Source: Euglena gracilis
Taxonomy: Eukaryota > Euglenida > Euglenophyceae > Euglenales
Assembly (NCBI GenBank): GCA_039621445.1
Contig: CP154957.1
Location: 24,280,938 to 24,344,937, forward strand
DNA length: 64,000 nucleotides
Direction of reading: 5' to 3'
Part shown: one piece after another, positions 12,886 through 25,000 of the stretch
How positions within the stretch are numbered: position 1 is the first letter of the stretch
Layout: each line of letters begins with the position of its first letter
The notes under the pieces: generated by a model
What the model was told of the DNA's origin: nothing
Database searches by the model: none
The model's input: the letters and a program-made list of their open reading frames with translations, nothing else
Made by a program: the position numbers and the translations under genes

Positions 12886-13016
12886 TCACCACCTCCGTGG
12901 GGTGTGGCCGCAGCGCAGCAGAGAGGACACCGTTGCCGTGACGTGCTGGGCGTAGGCGGACATCAGCTGGGCCACCATGACCGGGCCGGAGACGTCTTTG
13001 CCGGGCGCAGGGCCAC
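12886..13016 (-). CDS. Kinase exon: receiver C-terminus and stop
   Basis: Encodes GKDVSGPVMVAQLMSAYAQH, continues to ..LRCGHTPRRW and ends at TGA (12888-12886). The GKDV lysine is the conserved receiver lysine position near the domain end. The acceptor is probably the AG just above 13016. Codons are strongly G/C-ending. Confidence 0.7.
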
Positions 13017-16000
13017 CTCATTGTCCGCGGCCCGCAGGCATGGGTGGGTCTGTGCATATGTTTGGGTTCGTGTGCGGATGTGGGTGTGGTGTGTGCAGCC
13101 ATCCACGCCGGGGTGAGGGCAGGCTCCCGCCTGGAAACCCTTGGTCCGGGACCAGCTGTTCACCTGGCGAACGCCTTCCGGACAGCTCCGCGATTCCACA
13201 ACCCCAAAAACCAAAACCACCCACTTTTTTGAAGTATCGGTTGGAAAAACTTTTCATTTAAAATGATTGATGTATTGCTGCCAGGTCAGGTTTTTTGAGC
13301 AAAAATTTGAGGTGAAAAACCAACCCCCCCCCCTCCAAAGCCATAACCAGACTTTCATTTAGTGCGCCGCGGCGAAGTCAGCCGCAGCGAAATTTTTTTT
13401 TCTGCGGCGCACGCGGCGCACGATCGAATTCTTGCCGCGGCACACCCGCGGCGTACCTGAAATGCTGCCTCGGCACACCAACAACGCAACCGCGGCGCAC
13501 CGATGACCTTCCCGCAGCACATGCTTTTTTTGCCGCAGCGCACCTGAAACGCTGCCGCGGCGCACGCGGCGCACAGAAAGAACTCTTCCACGGCGCAAGC
13601 GGTCACAAAATTTCCGGTGCTGCGGCGCACGCGGCGCAGAAAAAAAAAATTCCGCGGTGCACTAAATGAAAGTCTGGCCATAACCCCCCACCCCATTTTT
13701 CCCCCCCCCCCCCCGGGCCGACCAACCAACCCTTGACGCCGTACACATGGGCAATGTCAGAGGTGGACAGGGTTCTTCAGCCGCTCAGTGTGTGAGTCTG
13801 AAATGGGCAGAAATGAGACCAACCATTTTTTTCTGCCCATTTGTTCGGCACAAATGAAAGTCTTGCTGTTCCAATTCATTTCTCTTGTAACTGCACAGAG
13901 CATGGGGGGGGGGGCGAGGGGGGCCCTGCCCAATGACGCAGTGGACACCACACCGGCGGTAAAAGTCCCGGTCGCATTCCTCCGCATTGAGGACAGGCAC
14001 CACGGACCGGTGCCCCCCCCCAAAGCAGGAAGGGCAACTCACCGCCACGTTGTCGGCAGGGATGGACGCTGGTGGGCCCATCTTTCATTCTGGCGTGGAC
14101 TTGGATTGAGACCGTTGGGCGTCCTTGGGAGGGACGAAACGGACGAGATGTTTGGCCCCCTTGTTCAACGACCAGGATGGTTCAACGACCCCGTCAGACA
14201 CAACCTTTTTGATACGATGTTGGTTTCATCAGAATGGGAATAATTGCGGGAGCGAACCTTGACTTTTTTGCAATTTTTGCAAAAAAAAATTTGCAAAAAA
14301 AAAGAGGACGAAAATGGTGAAACTCACAATGCAATGACTGAAAATGCCAAACGTGGCCACAACAATAGCCATTCCTCCCACCTAATATCTGTAGTCTCCG
14401 ACCTCATTCCCTTACCCCCCCCCCCCGCCTCTCCAGCAAACCCCAGTCAGAAACAAACATTGATTTTTTTTTAGCCCCCTGGTCAAAGATGAACATCAGC
14501 GTTCTTTCACAAAGTCGGGAGGTAGGTGACCCATTGCATGTTTTCATCTACCTGTTCGATTATGCGCTGATAGATATTTTCCCTACAAACAAAAGCAAGT
14601 TGAGGGTGGCATAGAGTCTCAGTACCATCTTTTCCAGATATGCCCTGAGATGCATACGTTGGGATCTGAACTACTACCCCCCCCCCCGGGGCAATTGTCA
14701 CGCGACAAATTGGGCAGCACGGAGGGGGGTGGCAATTTCCCGGGTGACAGTTTGGCCGGCACAGGGGTTGCAATTGCCCGGGGGCGTCAATTACCCGGGG
14801 GTGTCAATTGCCCGGGGGGGGGGGGTACTTAAGGTGCAGGTGTAAAATTATAAAGACCAGCACGTTTGTCACCAGCAAATGTTTTTGTCACAGCAGCCCA
14901 TGTCGTGATTCGGATCAGCTAAAATGATGAGGCTTCTCTCTGCTCGAAACTCCTGGGCACTGTCGGTTGGTTTTCGATTTTTTCACCCATTCAAAAATGG
15001 ATCCTGCAGAAATAAGAATGACTCCGACAAATTCCAAAAATGGATATTTTTGTTTCATTTGAAATTTAAAATCAACGTTGCATAAATGGGTTTTAAGTTT
15101 TAGACCCGGTTTTTTCAAAGCTCCGCCCCCTGATTCTCACCATGAATCTTCCTGGGAAGCTCATTTTCTCTCGTGTGTTTTGTGATGTACATGAAGCGGC
15201 CACTCTCGCATTTAAGCTTTTTTGTGTTCCTTTGCTTTTCCTCCATCTGAATGCTGTGGACCAAGCGAAGGGTTCTTCCTTTTCGCTGCAAAATCCAAGT
15301 TCCTGCTGTTGCCGAGAATCGCCCCCATTCTTCCCATACTTTGCTGCAGACTCCAACAACGTTCAGCCGAGGAAAAAATAGTCCTTCAGTCTGCTGCGGC
15401 AGATAAAAATTTTGTGTGTCGCGTGCACCACAGCAACTTTGAGAATGCGTGCTGCAAGGCATTCCCATCCCATTCAATTTTAAAATTGAAAAATGTGTGT
15501 TGTGCTGTGTCGCGACAAAAAGAATCGCTTCGCGACCACCGCAACAAAAAAAGATGTTTGTGCCACCACCACTTAGGGTGCAGGATTTTTGTTCATATGG
15601 GAGTTACGCGTGATGCCACAGAGGGGAGGGGCGTAACAAGTCGTGACGGAATGAGCACCTAAAAATGCCCGAGAAGCGAAGTAAACCCCCCAAAAAGAAG
15701 ACCCCTGGCCGATCGAGCAAAAATCCCAAAATAAGACCCCCTACCCCCAAAATGAGACCTCCTGACGGCGCAAAGTGCCGAAGACGGTGAAAACTTTCCC
15801 TGAAAAATTACCAAAATTACCAAAAACGACAATTTCACACAAAAATGATGAGATTTCAAAATTTTCTGTTGTTTTTTTCAGTGCAAAAAAAAAAATCCTA
15901 AATGTCAACTTACACCAATTCACACATGGCGTGAAGCGCCGAAGGAATCCTTTTGAGAACCTGAAAAATGATGGTTTTTTTGGGCCCGGGTCGGTCAAAA

Positions 16001-19000
16001 AAAGTCCAAGAATAAGACCCCCCCCCAAAATAAGACCTTCCTGAAGGTCTCCAACAACGGACTTAAAAATAAGACCCGGGTCTTTATTTGGGGGGGGGGT
16101 AGGCATATTTGGGGGGGGGTTATTTTTTTTTGGGGGGGTAGGCATTATGCTTGCAGGATAAACCAGTGAACCATGAATCGGGATTTGGTTCAACGGCTGT
16201 CACAGCAACCCCTCGTGTGGGGTGGCCCTCCCCCACAGCCCTGCCCTTGCTGTGTCCAGCCACCAGACCAATGCACAGCATAATGCCAGGCGCTTCAAAA
16301 ACTGGGGGCGGCCACATAGCGAGCCAATCACGTCACGGCAAGGATGTGCTGCATAAGCTTTTCCGGCAACTGTTTCTGATCTCCAAATCCCAGGACCAAA
16401 GGACAGCGTGGGGCCTGGGAAGCCGTGCGGAGGCATACCAAGCCTGGGAACCCGGCATCCAGGAGGTGACGGACGAGGTCTGTCCCAAGGAACGTCCCCT
16501 GAGTGTCTATGGGGCTGGGGAGACCGGTGTGCGGGTGGAAATGCACATCCGCGAGAAGCTGTGTACACATGGCATGGAAGGCATTGAGAATAACTTAAGC
16601 CACGTAATCACTTCCCACCTGATGGTTTGGGGGATTCTGGGACCCTAAAAATATTTGGTTGCCCCAGGGGTGTTTCATAGGCCCAAAGCAACCCATCCAC
16701 AATTTTTTTTTAACTCACTCACCCACCCAGAACCCCCCCCCAGAGTCCACGCAGCCCACCCATAAGCTCATCACCCAATAGTTTTAAAAACAGGTTGAAA
16801 CCCGTTGAAAAGTCTTTTCTGACAACGCCTTTGGCCAGCAATGTGCGAGGAAAATAATCCCCATTCACAGTTTTGTAGTGCTAGCCGGTCGAAAAATTTG
16901 AGTTTTTCCTGTTTGGCCCGAAACTTCTTGACCCCACCCCCAGTGACCTGCACCCATTGGGGCCTGCCTCCAACCCTGTCTGGAGACAGTTTCTCGGGGG
17001 GGGGGGGGGCTGATCACAGGGCACCTGCGGGAGGCATGTGTCAGTCAAACGGGAAACTATTTTTTTCAGCGATCCCTCAGCACAAGACTTATGAAAGGCT
17101 GAGTTTCCGCTAACCTTCGTCTTCGAAAAGGTGAAAAATGGAAGACTTTTCTTTGAATAAAAAATCGATAGGGAACAGGCCAGTGGTCGACAGAGCAGCA
17201 GTTACAGAGGAAAGAGACAGTTTCCAAGAGGACAAGTGATTGAGAGAGAATGGTTAGAGAACAGTTTCCTGGAAAGAAACTTTCCCAAGGGAGGGAACTG
17301 GACTATCAATCTAAATAGCTGTCTCCAAAGCGGCCTCAAAATACCAAAATTGAACAGCAAAATTCACCCTGGAAAACAGTGCTCGTGTGTGAAGCGTACT
17401 TGTGGAAACAAACAAACAAACAAAAAGGTAAAGGGTCAGAGACACCAAGGCCGTGGTCTGGGGGTACTCGAGATTCTGATCAAGCAACCATTCAAGGCTT
17501 CCAAGTATCACCCCACCCTGGAGGTGGGCCAGGTGTGGGTGCTATGTGATGCTCTTGCTGTTTGTGGATGGCTGGAGACAGAATCATCAGTAACAACAAA
17601 AAAAAACACTCAGCACTCATCATTTCTGCCTGGTTGGGGTTGGGCTGGTGCGCCCAAGCCCTGGGGTCCTCGGCCACAGCCGACCCGTCAGCGTCAAAAT
17701 TCATCCAGTTTCGACATGAAGCCCCCATGGGAGTTGTCAGGTCCTTGCATTCTGCCGACCTGTCGTCACAGTCGTCTTTTTTTGTTGGTGAGCCAACCCC
17801 CAAAAGGAAGTTTGCTTCAGAAAAGGAAAGCCTGGCCACAACGTCCGCCGACGATGACAACACGAAACTCAGAAACGCGTCGACGTCTGTGGCGCGTTGG
17901 CCGAAGGCCTGCACAGACTCCGCTTTGGCGTAAGTCTGCAGGCTGGGGCCGGGCCTTCCAAGTGTGCGACTTGTTGGTGCGCGGATTTGGGGCGACCTGT
18001 GAGACCCAGCTTTTTCAGACACTTTCCCAGACCCCAAAAAAAAGAAGCCTGTGTACGACATGACCCTTGATTCCTGATTCCCCGTATTCCCGACGCCAAA
18101 AATCCACACCTTCGTGGTCACCGTGGCCATCGCCGTCCCACTAGTTTGTGCCTTCATTGCCCGCCCAAGGTTTGGTCATGAGAACTCTGGGTGAGGTTCA
18201 TCACCACACACTGAACCCCAGAAATGAAAGGAAACGAACCGGACGGAACCCATTGGTCGCAGCTCAAAGGACTGAGCGGTCTGCAACCGGGCAGGGGCAG
18301 CCCGGGGGGTGCGTCATCAGCCGCCGGGCGACGTCGGAGTCGTCGATGCATGCAAACCGGAGGCCGCGCTGGAAGGCCGGCACGTCCACCTCCGCCACGG
18401 TGGCCGCCTCGTGGAGCGGCGTGTGGAGATCCACCTCCATCGTGGCGGTGAAGGTCGCGGGCAGGGACCCACCCGACTGCAGACCGGTTGCAGCGGATGT
18501 TGCCCCGCGGGTGAGCTGCCGGCCAAACCAGGGAAACGACAAAAAAAGCTATTAAACCATTTTTTAAAAAACACTTCCTTGGTTGCATGTAAAATGCCGG
18601 GAAAGAGATTTCCACAAGTTGAAGAGAATCACATCCTTTTCCCCCGAAAATCCAGCACCATTCTCCAGACAGCCATAGCCAAGGATGGCATCCCCACGGT
18701 CGAAGTGGGCTCAACCTCGCAGATGGGCCACTGCTCACCACCTCCCCGTCTTGCTGCAGGGAAACCGCCATGTTCTGGGCCTGCGCCGCGGTGTGCGGCC
18801 ACCCCTCCAGTGCCCCTCCGGTGGCGGTCACCAAACACGGAACCACACCCCAGTGCACAGGAGGCACGCCACTGCAAAGCATTCTGGCTGGTGCCACATA
18901 ACCACCAAATGCAGAACATTTGGGATGGGGCACAGAGTGCAGAGAAAAAAAATTCACCATCCACTCTTTGGCCAAGCAGACTAAACCGAGCAGGTGGCAT

Positions 19001-22000
19001 GGACCTTTTAAACTTCACTATTTGGGAATAATATAAATGATATTTACCTGAAAACAATGGTTACACCCCCCTCCCAAATAACACCCCCCCCCGGTGTGTT
19101 ATTTGGGCACCCGAACTGGGCCCCCAGGGGGGGGGTGTTATTTGGGGGGGGGCGTTATTTTTACATGGAAAACCAAAGGAAAACAGGGGGGGGTGTTATT
19201 TGGGCGAAATCGGCCCCCGACGGGGGGTTATTGGGGGTGTGTTATTTGGGGGGGGTGTTATTTGGGGGGGGGTGTTATTTGGGAGGGTGTTTTACCACTT
19301 CAAATTTTGCTGAAAATGAGTGGAATTCAACAAAAATGGCTGCAGAAATGCATTGGATAACAGATGCATGATTTAGGTCCGAGGAGGTAGATTCCTCTGT
19401 CCAAATATAAACCCCCCAAGAGCCTTCAAATCCTGCCCAATCAAAAACAGGATTATATTGGAGTGGGGGGGTCATCAACCAGTGCCCAACCCCCAAAGCG
19501 AGACTGAGCACCAGCTTTAATTCAATGGAAACACACAGCTAGCAACAACCAAGATTATGAGGGAAACCTGTGAAAGTCATTGCTTTACCCATGAGCACCA
19601 GGAATGAACTGGACCAGCCTTCATTTCAATTGGTAAAATTTCAGTTCAGGTGGTGGTGGGGTCCTCTATCTTAAAAAGAATTGTGGCTGTCAGGACTGCT
19701 GACTGAAAAACGTGCTGAGGATGCCTTTTTGGGACAGACCTAATTAAAAACACCTTTGAGCTGAGGATAAAAGACAAAGGAGGGGCTTCCGTCTCCAATG
19801 GGTTCCAAATGGGGATATATGGAAATGAAATATCAACAGCTTTCGGATGGGTGGTCGCAACCATAGATTCACTTGGGGCCCCCCAGGGAGGCATTTTTCC
19901 CTGGGCACCCACCCACTTCGAAAATCCACCCACCAGGGGGGGGGGATATGCAACTTGGCCCTTCAAATAATGCCAGTCAAAAAAATGCAAAAAAATGCAA
20001 AAAAAAGGAACTTGCATAAAACTTCTGAGAAAAGGCTGGAATATAACAGAGTTTTGCTGCCTAAAATCCGTAAATATGTGACAATGCCGGTGCACCTCCT
20101 GGAAGACAACGGCAAGCACTGAAGCTTTGAAAATCAATATGAATGGCACCTGCACGTTCAGTCTAGGCAAATCGTCCCTCCAGGTCACCATTGAACATCG
20201 ATAAAGCAGAGGCACGTCGTGTTTCATTGCACAACGTGGAACGCAACTGGGTATCAACACACCCAGCAAGACTGAACGAAGGTGGCGGCACACCCTTCTG
20301 CATTCTATAACACAACATTTGGATTCCACATATGAAGAAGTGTGTGCTTTTCAATGTCAGCAGAGGGAATGGTCAGCAAAAACTTGGGCACCACTCCACC
20401 CTGCACCCACCCACGACAACCCTGGGGGGACCACTAGGTTGGCTGTTCAAAGTCCTGCCTTTGAGCCGACAGGCCCAGACAGACCGGACTCGTCCGCCAG
20501 CCGGGCCGTGGGGGAGTGGGCGGATGTGCTCCAGGCCGATGCGGTCCGAGAGGGAAGGCAGCCCGTCGCACGGCGGCGCGCCGCCGCCCGCGGCGAGCAG
20601 CGCCGCCACGAACGCCGGCGAGACTGGCGGGCGGGCCGGGTTGCGGGCAGGGGCTGACCCAAAATGGGGCGATTGGAGTTGGGGGGGGGGTTGGTCGGGG
20701 GGGGGGGGGGGTGCCAGTTTCGTTGCCGACCCTGGCTAGCCCGGCTTCTAGGACAAGAGGGCAAATGCGGCGGAAAGAAACGAACGAGGTCCGACGGCCC
20801 CTGCGCGGCGCGGTTGCCGATGGCAAAGGAGAGCCGGCAGCGGGCGGAGCCCAGCTCCGCCGGCTCCAGCCGCACCGTGAGGGAGACCTGCGGGTCCTCC
20901 GGGTGGCCGTGGCGGAAGGCGTTGCTGAGCGCGTTGGGGGGCAAGGCGGGGCGGGGAGTGGTGCGTGGGGGTGGGCGGGGCAGTCCTTCGGAACCTCCGC
21001 AGGGGAAGCCGCAACGTGGATCCTCGGAGAATCACGACGGGATTTAAAAAAAAAAACACAAACGAATGCAGATCAATGCAAAAAAACGCAAAGTGCAATG
21101 CAAATTTCGTAGGGAGCTCCCTGTGGGATGTGCACTTTTATTGAGGTGAGGACTTAAACTTTTCTCACCTTCTCCGGGAGAATTTTTCATCCTGCAACGA
21201 TATTTCCATATCTGGTTCCAAAAGTATGCAAGCTGTTAACCAAAAAGTCAAAAATGACAAAAATCATTAAAAGTTTGAAGAAAAAAATTGGGCCAAAATG
21301 TGTAAATTTTCCAAGTGGAAAACTTTACCTGCAAAAATCAGACCATATGCCGACATCACTACGTTTGTGATCCTGTGAACCACGGCATGCACACTGTCAT
21401 CACAAACTCAGCGACTGGCCCCGACACTGCGGGGGAGCCCGCCTTGGGCGTCACACACGATGTCGCAGAGGGTGGGGCCGGGCACTCCCCGAGGCGCCGG
21501 GAACGCCGTGAGGCATGCGTCCTTTGATGTGGTCCATTGCACGATGACAGTGGTGGGGGAAAAACAACTTGAGACAAAGTTGGCAAAACCACCTCACAAT
21601 GACTGCTGTCTCCTTCTATCTCCCCATCGGGGGCCTCCACCTTCCAGGTTGGTGGGTTAGAGTTAACCCTGACCCTTTTGGGGCATTGGGCCTCAACCAG
21701 GCTTTTTTTGTAAAGACCCTTTGTTTTGGAACAAAAAGTGCCCTCCCATGCCTGGTTGGGTCTGACCGGCAAAATGTTTCTTGTGAGAATGCCCCCCCCC
21801 CAGGGCCTTCGGCGCTGGGGGAGGGGTGTTCCATGTAAACCCCCCTCCCAAATAACACCCCCCAATAACCTTGTGGGGCCCCAAACAAAATGTTAACACC
21901 CCCCCCCACCTCGCCCCAAACACCTCCCAAAACACACCCCCTCCACCCGCCCCCCACCCCGCACTCCCCAAAAACACACAACTGAATCATAACACTCCAC

Positions 22001-25000
22001 TCAAACAAACAACAGCCACCACCAATGCAAAAAACAAACCAAAAATCAAAATCACATAAATACCAGAACATACACGGGCGGGTCACCATCCCAGAATGCA
22101 CATCCACACAGCACACTCACACTAATCTCCTCGCACCGGCCCCGCCTGCTCAACCCCACCAACCCAACAAAACAAAGATCCTTCAAAATCCTCACCCCAC
22201 GCAAACCCACATCCACACACCCCATTCCCCATTAATAATTCAAAACAACCCCCCCCAAAAAAAAACACCCATTGACCTGCCCACAAAAAAAACCCCCCCC
22301 CAAAACTCGAAATTTCACACACCCCCAAACAAAACAAAACCACCCAAAAACATCCCATTTTCCCCACAAACCCGCAAAAAACATCGAAAAAAAACACACA
22401 GCCCCCCCCAACAAAATAACCCCCCCCCACCCTCACCTCATACCAACACCTGACGCAACCCCCGCTCAATCCGTAAACCCAAACAAAATGCCCCACCCCT
22501 CCCGCCCCTAACCTGCCCGTCAAACAAAAAAACACAAGCGCCCCCAATGCCCAAAACCCCCAAATCCCCCCCACCGACACACTCTGCCAACCCCTTCCCT
22601 CCCACATCCTCAAAAGCCCCTGCCACAAGCCTGGCAACATGGACAAACAACATTACACCACCACCCAACCCGCCACCCCCCCCCCCCCACCACTTGCCCC
22701 CAAACTCCAACCTACCCCACCAAAACAAAATAGAGACACTCCCCCACCACATGCAGCACACCCCATAACCCTCACCCTGAACCCCCCCCCTGGAGCCCCC
22801 TTGAAGGACCGCCCAAAACCCCCCTCCATACGTCCCCTCCCCTCTCCCAGCACACGCCCTGCACATGCGCCCAACACCACAGGATGACAGCACACAAGAA
22901 AAAAAACCCAATGAACAAACCCACAAAAACCATCACCCCTCCCAACCCCCGATCAGCCTCTTTTTCCTGTCACGCCCCAACTAACACCACCCTCTTTTTT
23001 CTGGTTTGTCCAAACAATAAACCACCCCCCTGTGATTTTTTTAATACACAGGGGGGGTGTGGGGGGGTGATTGCACATTAGATTCTTTGGGTAGGGGCTG
23101 GAATTTGTGAGAAATGGCAACAAATGTTAAAACATCAAAATGGGACCCATTTGCCGTCGGTGCGAAGGCAGTGCACGGGGTGGGGTCGAGGCAGACACAA
23201 GCCGGGGGGCAGTAGAGGGCGACAGCGCGCTGGCACACCACCGCCTCCCCAAACTGCTGCAGCTGGGTGGGCAGCAGCGGGGGCCCCGGCCTGTTGTCTC
23301 AGCCGGTGCCGGGCTGGACAATTTGACAACCTTGTCGAACGAAGGCTGGAAGAGCAGATCTTGTGCAAAACAAATTATAAAAAATGCACATCCGAAAGCA
23401 TATTGTTCACCACCATTCACCATTAATAATTCAAAAACTAAAAATTTATTAATTATCAAAAAATATTTGAGAGTTATCCATGCCTGAGCAGAGTGCATGT
23501 CCGAGGCAGGTAAATCATCTGTGACGTTAATTTCCTTCACTTCTTATCGGTGGGCGTAAACCCCCCAAAAAATAAGACCCGGGTCTTATTTTTGGGTCCT
23601 TTGCTGGAGACCGCCCCCTGGGCCGGTCGAGCAAAAATCCAAGACCCCCCCCCCAAAAAATAACCCCCCCTGACGGCGCGAAGCGCTGGAGATGGTGAAA
23701 ATTTATCCTGAAAAATTACCAAAAACCTCAATTTCACACACACAAAAAAAGATGATGAAAATTCAAAAAAATAACCTTTTTTCGGGCCCGTCAAGAAAAA
23801 ATCCAAAAATAAGACCCCCCAAAAATAAGACCCCCCCCTGGGGGTCGTATTTTGGGGGGGGTCTTATTTTTGGGGGGGGTTAGCACGTTTTTGGGACAAC
23901 GGAGGGGCTGAATGACAAACGCATCGGCGGTTCGGCCACGTAACCAATGGCCCCCCAAACAGGGCGGCGGGGCAGCGGGGTGTACTGCCCGAGGGTGAGG
24001 CGCACCATGGCCTGCCGCTTCTTGCACCAGCCCATCCCCCGCGTCAGGCACTCCCGGGCCCGCTGGAGGTGCTCCAGCCCCTCGGCCACAGGCGCTGGGA
24101 GACAGCGGGGGACGGCACCATTGGGACCGGCACACAATGACATTTGAATTGACCTGTTCCCCCCCCCCCCCCCGCCACTCCCCGCCTGTTTCCCCCCAGA
24201 TCGGCACTTTTTCTTTGCCTTGTGCTGTGGGCACCAACTAATAAAGCCCACATTCATTCAAATTCGTTAGAAATTAGAGAAACTCCCCTCGATTTAATGG
24301 GGCTGGGTGAAGGCACGGGACCTGACTGGGCATATGCCCTACACTGAATTTTTTGACTGCCCAAGCGATTACTCCAGATCCAGCTTGAAGGTTGCCGTCA
24401 AACGCATTTAACAACTTATATTTCTGAAAAGAAGGTTAAAAAATGTGCAGCGCATGACATGACATGCCATTTGGCTCCAGGGACCTTGCTGGAGGTGAAT
24501 CTTGATGGGATGGGGCGTCGGTGGAAGGGTTAAAAAAAACAAATGCCAAAAAATGGCATTTGTTTGACAGGCCAATTGCCAATACGGAGGTTACCTCCAA
24601 ACGCCTGGTTGTCAGCCTGGAACAGCTCCAGGCAGCCCACCGCGTCCGCCATGATGTTCTTCAGGATGTGGTTTGCCGCCAGGGGGAACCCTTTGACCGC
24701 AGCGATGCCTGGGGAGGAAGAGGCCTGTAAGTGGTTGGCTGAGACAAGGTGGTGAGCAGGGTGAGCAGGGTTCCCATCGCATTTGCCACTGGTCTTTGTC
24801 CATGACAAATGTGACGATACGTTTGGCAACAGCTGGATTTCCACAAGAAACCTCCCCCTTTTAGGGCCGAGTCGGAGCCATCAAGTTGGAGTGTCAGGGT
24901 ATTCCTTTGGCTCAGGTGACACCATGATGCCAATTTTTGCGAGATCTGCTGGAAAAAAATGCGTAAATTTGTTTTAAAAATCAACATATGTTTGAAATGG

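Noticed and set aside
22025-22926. Long Pro/Thr/Asn-rich and Gly/Val/Trp-rich frames
   Set aside because: They follow directly from the A/C-only strand composition, which removes most stop codons on both strands.
24465-24485. Resemblance of ATGCCATTTGGCTCCAG to the dinoflagellate spliced-leader end
   Set aside because: It has several mismatches, is not followed by a gene start, and similar words occur in unrelated repeats (54411).
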